Shown here: piece after piece, positions 25,077 through 32,892 of the stretch
How positions within the stretch are numbered: position 1 is the stretch's first letter
Layout of the letters: each line of letters begins with the position of its first letter
Source: Acidobacteriota bacterium
GTDB taxonomy: Bacteria; Acidobacteriota; Terriglobia; Bryobacterales; UBA6623
Reading direction: 5' to 3'
DNA length: 32,892 nucleotides
Assembly: GCA_027624045.1 (NCBI GenBank)
Contig: JAQBUE010000045.1
Coordinates: 1 to 32,892 of the forward strand
Program-made: the position numbers and the translations under genes
Notes under the pieces: generated by a model
The model's database searches: none
What the model was told of the DNA's origin: nothing
What the model saw: the letters and a program-made list of their open reading frames with translations, nothing else

Positions 25077-25252
25077 CAGGAATCTCCGCTCCCGATTGTA
25101 GCGGGAAGGCTTGGTGAGGAACTGCGAAAAACTCGGGCCCCTGGGTCCGCTCGTTATCTCTCGCGGCTTCCATGATGAGGACCGCCGATATTGAGCGAAC
25201 GGCGGCGAACGCCAAAAGGCGAGGTTCGGGCAGCGGTTTCACGGGACAACTC

Positions 25253-26401
25253 TTAGGCGATGCGGTATTTGTCGACGGCGTCGTCGTCTAGGGTGACGCC
25301 AAGGCCGGGCTTGGTGGGGACCTGGTAGAAACCGTTGTCCACCTCGAAAGGCTCTTTCGTCAGATCGTCAACGAGCACGTGGGTGATGCTGATGGCGTAT
25401 TCAACGCCGGGGAAGGCGGCGGCCTGGTGGGCCTGGAAAACTTGATTGATGCCGTCTTCAATGCTGTGTTCGATCCACAGCGGCATCTTCGTGACTTCCG
25501 CCATGAGCGCCCGCTGCACGAAGGTGCGGCCCATCGGCCCGCCGATGATAAAGCTATCGAGCAGGCCCTCGCGCACATACGGCATCGGGTCGGACGTCAT
25601 ATGCTCGGCGACCTGCAGCGGGAGTTTGCCTTTGAGCTCGCGATAGCCGGCGATGCCGGGGCGCGCGATGGGGGATTCAATCGCGAAACAGTTATTGAAC
25701 TGGCCGAGCTTTTCGCAGAGGTGGATCGTGCGGCCGACCGAACCCCACCAGGCATTGGCGTCGGCCCAGATACGGAAGTCGCTTTTGACGACGTCGCAGA
25801 TAGCGGCCGCCTGCTCGATGACGTCTTCCCAGGGCCGGGCTTTGACCTTATGCACCTTGTACCCGAGATTCTCGCCGCGTTTGGCCTCCTGGGCCATCAG
25901 AGCGGGCGGGTAGCACTGACTCCACCAAGTCTGGACAATCCTCTTCTTGGGGCTGGCCGCGAACAATCGTGAAACCGGGAGCCCGGCGGCTTGGCCCACG
26001 AGGTCGTAGACGGCGACCAGGATACCTTGCAACGAGTCGTCCATCAAATATTCCCAGGGCGAGTGACCGACCATGCGTTTGAGAGTGGCCTCGATGGCGG
26101 TCTGATTCGGCATTGAGGCGTTGCAGATCCCCATCAGCCCATCGTCGGTGTACAGCTTGACGATGGTTGGCGAGAAATCCGTTTGGTAGCGGCCCTGTAG
26201 GGAGAAGCTGCGGGTGAGCGCTTCACGCACCGGTTCATAGTATGCGAGCTTGGTCGGGATCACCTCGAACTTCGTAATGCGAGACGTGAGTGACGACGGC
26301 GGGGCGGCGGCCGAGGCGTCGGCCAAAGGAACGAGGACGGAGGAGGCGAGTCCGAGTCCGGCTACGGATTTGAGGATCTGACGGCGGTCTGGTTTTTTCA
26401 T
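25253..26401 (-). CDS. Mandelate racemase/muconate lactonizing (enolase superfamily) enzyme, Tat signal
   Basis: Enolase-superfamily members abstract a proton alpha to a carboxylate, for example in acid-sugar dehydration. The 382-residue product begins KPDRRQILKSVAGLGLASS, a Tat-like signal. The catalytic pair Lys-x-Lys lies in YKVHKVKARP, and the metal ligands in RIWADAN (Asp), FAIESPI (Glu) and VAEHM (Glu). The C-terminal Glu/His block is HSIEDGINQ. Which acid sugar is used cannot be said. No Shine-Dalgarno is obvious before the ATG. It is separate from the deacylase by 176 nt on the same strand. Confidence 0.83.
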   Translation of the reverse strand: MKKPDRRQILKSVAGLGLASSVLVPLADASAAAPPSSLTSRITKFEVIPTKLAYYEPVREALTRSFSLQGRYQTDFSPTIVKLYTDDGLMGICNASMPNQTAIEATLKRMVGHSPWEYLMDDSLQGILVAVYDLVGQAAGLPVSRLFAASPKKRIVQTWWSQCYPPALMAQEAKRGENLGYKVHKVKARPWEDVIEQAAAICDVVKSDFRIWADANAWWGSVGRTIHLCEKLGQFNNCFAIESPIARPGIAGYRELKGKLPLQVAEHMTSDPMPYVREGLLDSFIIGGPMGRTFVQRALMAEVTKMPLWIEHSIEDGINQVFQAHQAAAFPGVEYAISITHVLVDDLTKEPFEVDNGFYQVPTKPGLGVTLDDDAVDKYRIA

Positions 26402-26613
26402 GGGGGTTTTGCGTGCTGCTTGGAGCGCGGTGGAGGCTCAAACAGTCACCGACTATAACACCCGGGTCGGCGCGGAGGAAACCGTGCCAAATTGTTCGCC
26501 AAGAAGGAACCTGCTGAGGAAGGCGGTTGCTGTGGGGCCGGCATGAGTGCCGCTCATCTCGGGCGTGAGCCCACGCCGAGCAGCCGCTAAGTCCACAGAA
26601 CCCGGTCGGAGCC

Positions 26614-26901
26614 TTACTTCCAGAGCCGCCAAGTCTCCCCGAGCCCAATCCAAATATTAACCAGCCCGACTCCCGAAATCGCGCCGCGCAAGTAGTTACT
26701 CAGCCACAAGCCGTCCCACTGAGGCGTCAACCCAAAAAAATTGTTATCCCAAAAAGGCGTCCAGGGCAGGATCACCAGCACAATCCCAATCTCGATACAA
26801 AACAACGTAAACAGGATATGGGTCACCCAACTCGCGCGTGATCGGCCCGGAACAGGCCCGCCGTCAGGCTCACCCGTCTGTAATCCAAGGACCTCGCTCA
26901 T
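26614..26901 (-). CDS. Small membrane protein co-encoded with rnhB
   Basis: This 95-residue protein is of unknown function. It has one clear hydrophobic helix (VTHILFTLFCIEIGIVLVILPWTPFW, about 26-51) and a second weaker one (LRGAISGVGLVNIWIGLGETW). The N-terminus is polar and probably cytoplasmic. The start ATG follows the rnhB stop by 2 nt, so it is the last gene of the translation operon, which makes it very likely real. The pattern suggests a small conserved membrane protein of the phylum, but I cannot name a family. Confidence 0.72.
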   Translation of the reverse strand: MSEVLGLQTGEPDGGPVPGRSRASWVTHILFTLFCIEIGIVLVILPWTPFWDNNFFGLTPQWDGLWLSNYLRGAISGVGLVNIWIGLGETWRLWK

Positions 26902-26903
26902 AG

Positions 26904-27641
26904 CTAGGAAAAAAGCGCGTCCGCGCCTTGATTCGGGGAAGTTAACGGCAGGGCCAACTGCGAATCACAAACCAGCCCAAAACAACAACACTTCGCTACC
27001 GGAGCAAACGTCATCCGGTGGAGCGGCGTCGGACCGTACTTTTCGAGAGCCGCCAAATGATCTGGACTTCCATAGCCTTTGTTCGAGGCGAGTCCGTACT
27101 CGGGGAATACCCGGTCCCACTCTTCCATCCAGCGGTCACGCTCGACCTTGGCGACGATCGAAGCGGCCGCCACCGACGAACTCGTCGCATCGCCCCGAAT
27201 GATTGAACGCTGCGGCATATCGACATCAAGCGAAAGCGCGTCCACCACGATCGCCTGCGCCGCGGGCGCCAACCCCATTACGGCCGCCTTCATCGCCCAG
27301 CGCGAAGCTTGATAGATGTTGACGCGGTCAATCTGAGCGCTATCCACAGCCGCCACCGAAACCGCCACTGCCCGCTCTCGAATGCGCTCGCTCAGCGTCC
27401 GGCGACGCTCCGCACTGAGCTGTTTGCTGTCGTTGAGGCCGCGCACAGGCCGCCGCGGGTCGAGAATCACCGCCGCCGCCGTTACGGGGCCGAACAAGCA
27501 GCCCCGGCCCACCTCGTCCACGCCGGCCACGAGGGCATAACCGCGATCCCGCAAGCTCCGCTCGATCCTCGTATGAGGACGCCGCTGCTGCCCGGAAAGG
27601 CCGGGCTTCACGGCAGCGGGTGTCGCGGCGGTCCGCGCCAT
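26904..27641 (-). CDS. rnhB: Ribonuclease HII
   Basis: It removes ribonucleotides and RNA primers from DNA-RNA hybrids. The 245-residue product has the catalytic motif VAGVDEVGRGCLFGPV (D42, E43 here), LNDSKQLSAERR, the third acidic motif in AIVVDALSLD and the block ASIVAKVERDRWM. A polar 35-residue extension precedes the first strand, longer than usual. The start ATG directly abuts the rplS stop (TAAATG), supporting coupled translation in the ribosomal operon. Confidence 0.92.
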   Translation of the reverse strand: MARTAATPAAVKPGLSGQQRRPHTRIERSLRDRGYALVAGVDEVGRGCLFGPVTAAAVILDPRRPVRGLNDSKQLSAERRRTLSERIRERAVAVSVAAVDSAQIDRVNIYQASRWAMKAAVMGLAPAAQAIVVDALSLDVDMPQRSIIRGDATSSSVAAASIVAKVERDRWMEEWDRVFPEYGLASNKGYGSPDHLAALEKYGPTPLHRMTFAPVAKCCCFGLVCDSQLALPLTSPNQGADALFS

Positions 27642-27998
27642 TTACGCTTTCCGTGCTCGCTCGCGCAGCCGCGCCGCCTTGCCGCGCAGCTTCCGCAGGT
27701 AGTAGAGTTTCGCCCGGCGCACGCGCGCCTGGCGCACTACTTCGATGCTGCTGACCACGGGCGAATGCAGCGGGAACACACGCTCCACACCCACACCGAA
27801 ACTGATCTTGCGAACCGTGATCGTCTCGCTCATCCCGGTGTTGTTGCGGGCGATGAAGATACCTTCAAACGCCTGAAGCCGTTCCTTGTCTCCCTCACGG
27901 ATCCGAACATTGACACGCAACGTGTCGCCCGTCTCCAGCTTCGGAATCTCGTCCTTCTTGTGGGTGTCGTAGATCTTCTGCAGCACTTTATTCATCAT
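27642..27998 (-). CDS. rplS: 50S ribosomal protein L19
   Basis: This large-subunit protein lies at the subunit interface. The 118-residue product starts [19 protein letters not shown] and shows the L19 core [12 protein letters not shown]...[22 protein letters not shown] and the C-terminal [20 protein letters not shown]. The start ATG at 27998 overlaps the trmD stop (ATGATGA) and has GGAGAA upstream; ATG 27995 is the alternative. Normal length. Confidence 0.95.
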   Translation of the reverse strand: MMNKVLQKIYDTHKKDEIPKLETGDTLRVNVRIREGDKERLQAFEGIFIARNNTGMSETITVRKISFGVGVERVFPLHSPVVSSIEVVRQARVRRAKLYYLRKLRGKAARLRERARKA

Positions 27999-28765
27999 GT
28001 TGGTTCTCCGTGGCGGGACTCGCTCAGTGCCGCGAGCCACGCTCGATCCTCTTCATTCAGCGCCGCCCCTTCCAAAAGTTCGGGGCGGTTGCGCCATGTC
28101 TTCTTCAATGCGGCCTGCCGCCGCCACTGGCGGATCTCTTCATGATTCCCGCTCAGCAGCACTTGCGGCGTTTCCCAGCCGCGAAACTCAGCCGGACGCG
28201 TATAGTGCGGGCAGTCGAGAATCCCCAACAGCCCGTCTTCGGAAGGACGAAACGACTCCTGCTCCGCCGAAGCCTCATTGCCCAAGGCGCCGGGCAGCAG
28301 TCGCGTCACAGCATCGATCACGATGCCGCAAGCCCACTCGCCGCCGCTGAGGACGAAGTCCCCAATCGACAATTCCTCATCGGCTAGATGCTCGGCCACT
28401 CGCTCGTCCACTCCTTCGTAACGTCCGCAGATCAAAGTGACTTCGTCATACGACGCCAGCCGCGAAGCCACTCTCTGATCAAACTTCCCGCCCTGGGCCG
28501 ACAACAGCACTGTGTGTACCCGCTTGCCCTGTTGCCCGCCTCGAATCTTTTCCAACGCCAGAAACACCGGCTCGATCTTCAGCACCATGCCTTCGTCACC
28601 GCCGAACGGCCGGTCATCCACCGTGCGATGGCGATCGAACGTGTGCTCCCGCAAGTCGTTCAGCTCAATTCCGATCAGTCCGCTCGACTTCGCGCGGGAA
28701 ACAATCCCGTGTTCGAATGGCCCATCGAAGAAGCGGGGAAAGATCGTGATGATATGAAACAGCAT
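27995..28765 (-). CDS. trmD: tRNA (guanine37-N1)-methyltransferase
   Basis: It methylates G37 of tRNAs with G at position 36, preventing frameshifts, using S-adenosylmethionine. The 256-residue product has the trefoil-knot residues [24 protein letters not shown] and [14 protein letters not shown], followed by the C-terminal domain with [23 protein letters not shown]. Its start lies 1 nt beyond the rimM stop and its stop overlaps rplS. One natural substrate, tRNA-Pro(UGG), is encoded in this window. Confidence 0.95.
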   Translation of the reverse strand: MLFHIITIFPRFFDGPFEHGIVSRAKSSGLIGIELNDLREHTFDRHRTVDDRPFGGDEGMVLKIEPVFLALEKIRGGQQGKRVHTVLLSAQGGKFDQRVASRLASYDEVTLICGRYEGVDERVAEHLADEELSIGDFVLSGGEWACGIVIDAVTRLLPGALGNEASAEQESFRPSEDGLLGILDCPHYTRPAEFRGWETPQVLLSGNHEEIRQWRRQAALKKTWRNRPELLEGAALNEEDRAWLAALSESRHGEPT

Positions 28766-28766
28766 C

Positions 28767-29276
28767 TCACGAATTCAACTCCTCGAGCCCCTCCGGTAGC
28801 CGTACTCGAATCTCGCGCCTCTCCTTGGATACCTCCCGGCAAATCTCATCCACAAACGGGATCAGTACCTCGCCCCGTTCACCTCGAACATCCAGCAACA
28901 ACGAACCACCCGGTTCTAGAACTTCTTCGACGACCCCGATTTCCCGGCCCGACTCCTCTTCCAGCACTCGGCAACCCACCAAATCGTCAAGGTAGTGTTC
29001 ACCTTCCGGCGGCGGACCGAGTTCCTCTTCCGGAATCCGCACCTTCCAGTTTCGCAATTCCTCGGCCGCGCTGATCGAATCGACTCCCGCGAACTTCAGT
29101 ACCCAACGATCGCGCTGCTTCCAGACCTCCTCGAGAGTCGCCTCCCGACGTTGCCCTCGTGGGTCCTCCAAAAAATAACGGCTCGCGGGCGAAAGCTTGT
29201 CCTCGCGGCCGATCAAATCTTCGGCGATCACCTCGCCGCGATTGCCACGCGTTCTAACGATCCGCGCGAGAGTCAC
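28767..29276 (-). CDS. rimM: Ribosome maturation factor RimM
   Basis: RimM helps the 30S head assemble and binds S19. The 169-residue product starts VTLARIVRTRGNRGEV and contains WVLKFAGVDSISAAEELRNWKV and the PRC-barrel YLDDLVGCRVLEEESGREIGVVEEV. The start is taken at GTG 29276; the frame stays open further upstream (NSGESY) without an ATG, so a few more residues are possible. It ends 1 nt before trmD. Confidence 0.9.
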   Translation of the reverse strand: MTLARIVRTRGNRGEVIAEDLIGREDKLSPASRYFLEDPRGQRREATLEEVWKQRDRWVLKFAGVDSISAAEELRNWKVRIPEEELGPPPEGEHYLDDLVGCRVLEEESGREIGVVEEVLEPGGSLLLDVRGERGEVLIPFVDEICREVSKERREIRVRLPEGLEELNS

Positions 29277-29320
29277 ATAGCTTTCGCCGGAATTCTGTTG
29301 ATCTGGATGTTCCGTATTCG

Positions 29321-29572
29321 TTACTCGATGATCTCCAGCGTATACCGCTTCTTCACTTTCATGCCGGCCGCCCCGAGCAGCGCCCGGATCGACTTCGCCG
29401 TGCGGCCCTTCTTCCCGATTACCTTGCCGAGGTCCGACGGGTCGACTTGTAACTCGAGTACTCGTACTTTTTCCCCTTCAACAGCCCGCACCGCCACTTC
29501 CTCCGGTTTGTCGACCAGGGCCTTGGCGATCAATTCCACCAACTCGACGATCGAATCATTGGTTGCTGCCAA
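29321..29572 (-). CDS. khpA: KH-domain RNA-binding protein KhpA
   Basis: This 83-residue protein with a single KH domain binds RNA and is usually encoded next to rpsP. The GxxG loop is GKKG in LGKVIGKKGRTAKSIRALL. It starts at TTG 29572, supported by a GGGGGGAG Shine-Dalgarno 7 nt upstream. An intergenic hairpin separates it from rpsP. Confidence 0.9.
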   Translation of the reverse strand: MAATNDSIVELVELIAKALVDKPEEVAVRAVEGEKVRVLELQVDPSDLGKVIGKKGRTAKSIRALLGAAGMKVKKRYTLEIIE

Positions 29573-29606
29573 TTTGAGTCTCCCCCCTCAACACTTTGAG
29601 AGGCAG

Positions 29607-29624
29607 GGCAATCCAGCGATTGCC
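29607..29624. other. Hairpin between rpsP and khpA
   Basis: GGCAATC (29607-29613) and GATTGCC (29618-29624) form a perfect 7-bp stem with a CAGC loop in the 132-nt gap. It could be an RNA processing or attenuation site that sets unequal expression of rpsP and the rest of the operon. Confidence 0.45.
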
Positions 29625-29704
29625 TTCCCTGGCTTGTACGGAGCGGAACACGAGCCGGAGAGTCGTCTTTCAGGCGGTCCTGGCTCGATTATATCCCACT
29701 GGAA

Positions 29705-30247
29705 TCAACCGTCCGAGGCGGGCTTCTCCTCCGATTCCGCTGCTTCAGCTTCAGCGGCTACCGGGGGCGCTTCCCCCTGTTCCGTAGACGCCTCCTCTGT
29801 CGCTGCCGCCTCTCCCGCGGCTTCAGCTTCAGCGGCGGCAACCGCGGCGGCGGCCTCAGCTTCAGCAGCAGCCGCGGCTTTGACTTCAGCTTCAGCGGCG
29901 GCGGCGGCTTTGACCTCGCGGGCCTTGTCCCTTTCGGTCTGTTCCACCTCGGCTTTGGCTTGTGCCTCGGCCTTGGCCTTATCGACCTTGGCCTGCTCGA
30001 TCTCCGCGCCGCCCTTTTCCTTGTATGTGATTAGGCGGCGGACCGTTACCGACGGCTGCGCGCCCTGGCCCACCCAATGATCGATTCGCTCGCTTTCGAG
30101 CGACAACTCGATCGGCTCGGTCGTCGGGTTGTAGTGCCCTACGATCTCGATGTTCTTGCTGTCCCGAGCGCGCCGTTTGTCGATGACCACGACGCGGTAG
30201 GACGGTTTCTTCCTGGCGCCGATGCGCGCCAAGCGGATTGCTAACAT
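29705..30247 (-). CDS. rpsP: 30S ribosomal protein S16 with long Ala/Glu-rich tail
   Basis: S16 is an assembly and structural protein of the small subunit. Residues 1-76 are a normal S16: MLAIRLARIGARKKPSYRVVV, SKNIEIVGHYNP and VTVRRLITYKEKGG. The usual protein is about 80-90 residues, but this one is 180. The extra 100 residues are Ala/Glu/Lys-rich with near repeats (VKAAAAAEAE twice, AEAEAAAAV) and end in an acidic segment. The start ATG has GGAG 8 nt upstream. The tail is probably disordered or helical and surface-exposed. Confidence 0.93.
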   Translation of the reverse strand: MLAIRLARIGARKKPSYRVVVIDKRRARDSKNIEIVGHYNPTTEPIELSLESERIDHWVGQGAQPSVTVRRLITYKEKGGAEIEQAKVDKAKAEAQAKAEVEQTERDKAREVKAAAAAEAEVKAAAAAEAEAAAAVAAAEAEAAGEAAATEEASTEQGEAPPVAAEAEAAESEEKPASDG

Positions 30248-30286
30248 AGTTCTCTCCTGACGGGAAAAGCTGACCGGGGGCGAATG

Positions 30287-31660
30287 CTACCGGAGCAGCG
30301 CCTCCAGATTCATTTTCTGACCCAGGCCCCCGAGCCTGCGTCTGCGTTTTTTACTGCCGCCACCACCGCCTCCGGTAAGCGACTTCATCATTTGGCGTGT
30401 CTGTCGGTACTGGCGCAGGAGCTGATTCACTTCCTGCACCGTCGTTCCGCTGCCCTTGGCTATGCGGCGCCGGCGGCTGCCGTTGATGATCTCATGATTG
30501 CGCCGCTCGCGCGCGGTCATCGAACAGATGATCGCTTCGACACGGCTGATTTCCTTCGGGTCGATCTTGACATCCTTCAGCTGCTGCAGCGCACCGACTT
30601 GCGGCAGCATCCCCAAGATCGATTCCAGCGGCCCAAGTTTCTTGATCTGCCGCATCTGATCCCGAAAATCTTCTAGCGAAAACTCGTTTTGCAGCATCTT
30701 CCGCTGCATCTCGAGCGCGTCCTTCTGATCGATTGACTCTTCCACCTTCTCGATCAGCGACAGCATGTCGCCCATCCCCAGGATGCGCGATACAACCCGG
30801 TCGGGATGGAACTGTTCAAACGCGTCCGGCTTCTCACCCGTACCAATGAACTTCAGCGGACAGCCGGTCACGTGCCGAATCGAGAGCGCCGCGCCGCCGC
30901 GCGCATCGCCGTCCATTTTCGTCAACACAACGCCGCTCAAACCCAGCCGCTCGTGGAACTGCGAGGCCGACTTTACGGCGTCCTGCCCGGTCATCGCGTC
31001 CGCGACGAACAAGACTTCCGTCGGCTGGAGCTTCTCTTTGAGCTGCTCAAGCTCGATCATTAGCTCGTCGTCAATGTGCAGACGCCCGGCCGTATCGATA
31101 ATCAGCACGTCGCGGCCTAACTGCGTCGCCTCGACTCGCGCGGCCGTCGCTAGCTCCAGCGGCTTACCCTCGGCTGGCCCGACGTAGATCGGCTGCCCGA
31201 TCTGACCCGCCACTACCTTCAACTGTTCGCGCGCCGCCGGCCGGTAGACGTCCACCGAAACGAGCAGCGGCCGATGGCCGTTCTTTGAAAGCCACTTCGC
31301 CAGCTTGCCCGACGATGTTGTCTTCCCCGAGCCTTGCAAGCCCACCATCATGAATACCGACGGCGGGTCGTTCGCATACTTGAGCTTGGCTTCTTCGGGG
31401 CCCAGCAGCGTGATCAACTCATCACGCAGAATCTTGATGACTTGTTCGGTGGGCGAGAGCGCCGTCAGTACTTCCTGCCCAAGCGCCTTCTCTTTGATGG
31501 CTTCGACTAGCTGTTTGACAACCTTAAAGTTAACGTCAGCCTCCAGCAACGCCATGCGGATTTCGCGCAAGGCGTCCTGGATATTCTGCTCGGTCAGCTT
31601 CCCCTCGCCACGGAGGTTCTTGAAGACGCGCTGCAGTTTGTCTTGTAAGTTGTCGAACAT
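30287..31660 (-). CDS. ffh: Signal recognition particle protein Ffh
   Basis: Ffh binds 4.5S RNA and signal peptides and, with its receptor FtsY, targets proteins to the membrane. The 457-residue product has the N domain (MFDNLQDKLQRVFKNLRGEGKL), the GTPase P-loop GLQGSGKTTSSGKLA, VSVDVYRPAAREQL, LIDTAGRLHIDDEL and LTKMDGDARGGAALS. The methionine-rich M domain carries FRDQMRQIKKLGPLESILGM, and a Gly/Lys/Arg-rich tail ends it. The start ATG 31660 is chosen because the frame before it (MPAPPEARSGG) is not family-like. It is followed 39 nt later by rpsP. Confidence 0.95.
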   Translation of the reverse strand: MFDNLQDKLQRVFKNLRGEGKLTEQNIQDALREIRMALLEADVNFKVVKQLVEAIKEKALGQEVLTALSPTEQVIKILRDELITLLGPEEAKLKYANDPPSVFMMVGLQGSGKTTSSGKLAKWLSKNGHRPLLVSVDVYRPAAREQLKVVAGQIGQPIYVGPAEGKPLELATAARVEATQLGRDVLIIDTAGRLHIDDELMIELEQLKEKLQPTEVLFVADAMTGQDAVKSASQFHERLGLSGVVLTKMDGDARGGAALSIRHVTGCPLKFIGTGEKPDAFEQFHPDRVVSRILGMGDMLSLIEKVEESIDQKDALEMQRKMLQNEFSLEDFRDQMRQIKKLGPLESILGMLPQVGALQQLKDVKIDPKEISRVEAIICSMTARERRNHEIINGSRRRRIAKGSGTTVQEVNQLLRQYRQTRQMMKSLTGGGGGGSKKRRRRLGGLGQKMNLEALLR

Positions 31661-31899
31661 TCGAGAGTTCCCGCCTGAGCGGGCCTCGGGAGGGGCAGGC
31701 ACAATACTCCTGTGCCCTTCCAGTCATTGTACGGCTTCGCCCGAAAACCCGTCAAACCCGCCGTGACGCCTCTCCGGCGGTCCGGTGCGGGCCCAGCTGC
31801 GGTGCCCGTTGCTGAGCCTGACATGCGGATCGCCGAATTTTCTCTGCACTCTTCGCCGCTCCGGTGCGTCTGCTTAAATAGGGAAGGTACAAGAACCGC

Positions 31900-32370
31900 A
31901 TGCAAATCCGCCGCCGCTGCCGTCAAGGCTTCTCTCTGATCGAGTTGCTGATCGTCATCGCGATCATCCTGATCATTGCCGCGATCGCCATTCCGAAACT
32001 CACAAGCGCCCGCATGGCGGCTTTCGAGATGGCCTCGATCCGCGCCATGCATACCATCAACACCGCGCAGATCCAGTACTTCTCCACCTACGGACGCTAC
32101 GCGCAGTCCCTCATGGAACTCGGTCCGACTACTGGCAACGCCGCGCCATCTCCCGCCGCTTCCGACCTTCTCTCCGGCGACCTTTCCTCCGGCATCAAGT
32201 CCGGCTACGTCTTCACCATGGTCGGAACCCCCGGCGGATACACCGTCAACGCCGATCCCCAGACCTTCAGCGTCACCGGCTCGCGCACCTTCTACACCGA
32301 CCACACCAACATCATCCGCAACCACTTCGGCAACGAGCCCGCCACCGAGAACGACCCAGAAATCCAGTAA
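31900..32370 (+). CDS. Type IV pilin-like prepilin
   Basis: This would be a pilus or pseudopilus subunit exported and cleaved by prepilin peptidase. The 156-residue product starts with a basic leader (MQIRRRCRQ), cleavage site G|FSLIE with the essential Glu at position 5, and the hydrophobic N-helix LLIVIAIILIIAAIAIP. The soluble part (FEMASIRAMHTINTAQIQYFSTYGRYAQSL) resembles major pilin-type folds and ends in an acidic TENDPEIQ. GGGAAGG lies upstream of the start. No other pilus genes are in the window, so pilus versus secretion pseudopilus is unresolved. Confidence 0.85.
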   Translation: MQIRRRCRQGFSLIELLIVIAIILIIAAIAIPKLTSARMAAFEMASIRAMHTINTAQIQYFSTYGRYAQSLMELGPTTGNAAPSPAASDLLSGDLSSGIKSGYVFTMVGTPGGYTVNADPQTFSVTGSRTFYTDHTNIIRNHFGNEPATENDPEIQ

Positions 32371-32507
32371 GCGGCATACCAACGGACGGAAGACGTATCC
32401 GTTCCCGGCACAGCGGACGATTTCATGGAACCGGGTCGACAACCAGCCAACAGCGGATACCCCGGGGCAGCGCCGTCGGGCCTCCAAAACATCTCGTTAG
32501 CACAACG

Positions 32508-32717
32508 CTACTGGTAGCAGCCGTCTTGCTGCCTGCGCCAAACCGCCGCGAACTCCATTCGTGTGCTGACCTGGAACTTCTCCAGCAAGTTCGATACGTG
32601 AAACCGAACAGTACGGATACTGATCCGCAACTCGGAAGCAATCTCTTTATTCGACTCATCCTCGGCGAGGAGGGCGGCAACTTCCTGTTCTCGGTGCGTC
32701 AGATCGGGAAGGATCAT
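32508..32717 (-). CDS. Stand-alone LuxR-type helix-turn-helix protein
   Basis: At 69 residues this is little more than a GerE/LuxR C-terminal DNA-binding domain: LTHREQEVAALLAEDESNKEIA, then SIRTVRFHVSNLLEKFQV, the typical recognition helix. It has no receiver or autoinducer-binding domain, although full regulators exceed 200 residues. GGAGAGG lies 7 nt upstream of the ATG, and behind that a run of nine G and eight A (32739-32755), so it appears to be complete. It could be a domain of an older regulator. The bound sites are unknown. Confidence 0.72.
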   Translation of the reverse strand: MILPDLTHREQEVAALLAEDESNKEIASELRISIRTVRFHVSNLLEKFQVSTRMEFAAVWRRQQDGCYQ

Positions 32718-32738
32718 AAAGGTTTCCCTCTCCTATTA

Positions 32739-32755
32739 CCCCCCCCCTTTTTTTT
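32739..32755. repeat. Homopolymer pair C9-T8 in the LuxR-type gene leader
   Basis: Nine C (32739-32747) are followed by eight T (32748-32755). On the coding strand of the LuxR-type gene this reads A8-G9 directly before the Shine-Dalgarno. Such tracts are prone to slippage. Confidence 0.7.
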
Positions 32756-32869
32756 ACGACTAATTGGTGATAAATATAACAACTTAGCCTTCTACCTGGC
32801 TAAATGGCCAGTTTCAATTCTCTTGTAACACGAGTATATTCGTTCAAGCAAGTAAAATCTTTCGCACCG

Positions 32870-32892
32870 AAGGAGTCCCCCCCCCCATGAAA
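32870..32892 (+). promoter_or_regulatory. Shine-Dalgarno, poly-C10 tract and start of the next gene
   Basis: AAGGAG (32870-32875), one T and ten C (32877-32886) precede ATGAAA (32887), the start of a gene that leaves the window. The tract lies exactly in the spacer between Shine-Dalgarno and start codon, where changes in its length would change spacing and translation. Confidence 0.6.

Overview
The window reads as chromosomal DNA of a GC-rich, Gram-negative-type bacterium. The best fit is an Acidobacteriota lineage near Bryobacterales/Solibacter. That rests on gene style and not on a marker search: Tat-exported Gfo/Idh, mannonate-dehydratase and enolase-superfamily enzymes, a TonB protein opening MFEQTFVQ, a lysine/alanine-rich histone-H1-like protein, outer-membrane porins, and a ribosomal S16 with a long Ala/Glu tail.

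Layout. 1-3.4 kb: a uracil-DNA glycosylase (family 5 type) with an abnormal C-terminus, a histone-H1-like/TPR fusion, a YvcK/CofD-like protein and a PilZ protein. 3.5-4.0 kb: tRNA-Pro(UGG), followed by a gene-poor stretch holding a 16-residue relic of a tyrosine recombinase. 4-5.3 kb: a Gfo/Idh oxidoreductase. 5.5-9.4 kb: a phosphate island. A PhoU-like protein and a phosphate-selective-type porin are divergent around four 11-bp-phased Pho-box-like repeats, followed by a receiver-only PhoB-like regulator and a Na/Pi symporter interrupted by one in-frame TAG. 9.5-12.5 kb: an unknown protein overlapping a PPi-type 6-phosphofructokinase, then glutamate dehydrogenase. 12.6-14.1 kb: a ferredoxin-NADP reductase with its conserved C-terminus cut off by an in-frame TGA. 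14.1-17.3 kb: a tightly overlapping operon of porin, CuA-type cupredoxin and diheme DUF1111 oxidoreductase behind a near-consensus promoter with a palindrome over the -10. 17.5-26.4 kb: TonB, then sugar-acid and amino-acid catabolic genes (sialidase-like, mannonate dehydratase, acyltransferase, 2-hydroxyacid dehydrogenase, D-aminoacylase family, mandelate-racemase family). 26.6-31.7 kb: the core translation operon ffh-rpsP-khpA-rimM-trmD-rplS-rnhB plus a small membrane protein. 31.9 kb to the end: a type IV pilin-like prepilin, a stand-alone LuxR-type HTH protein, and a start codon separated from its Shine-Dalgarno by ten C residues.

How the genes work together. The phosphate island would cover uptake across the outer membrane (porin), transport across the inner membrane (symporter) and control (PhoU-like protein, receiver), all near a Pho-box-like array. 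The porin/CuA/diheme set looks like one exported metal- and heme-dependent redox unit. It is the strongest candidate here for an uncharacterised system. Two clean single-codon nonsense interruptions, and possibly a decayed glycosylase C-terminus, suggest recent gene loss or assembly error. Neither can be settled from sequence alone.
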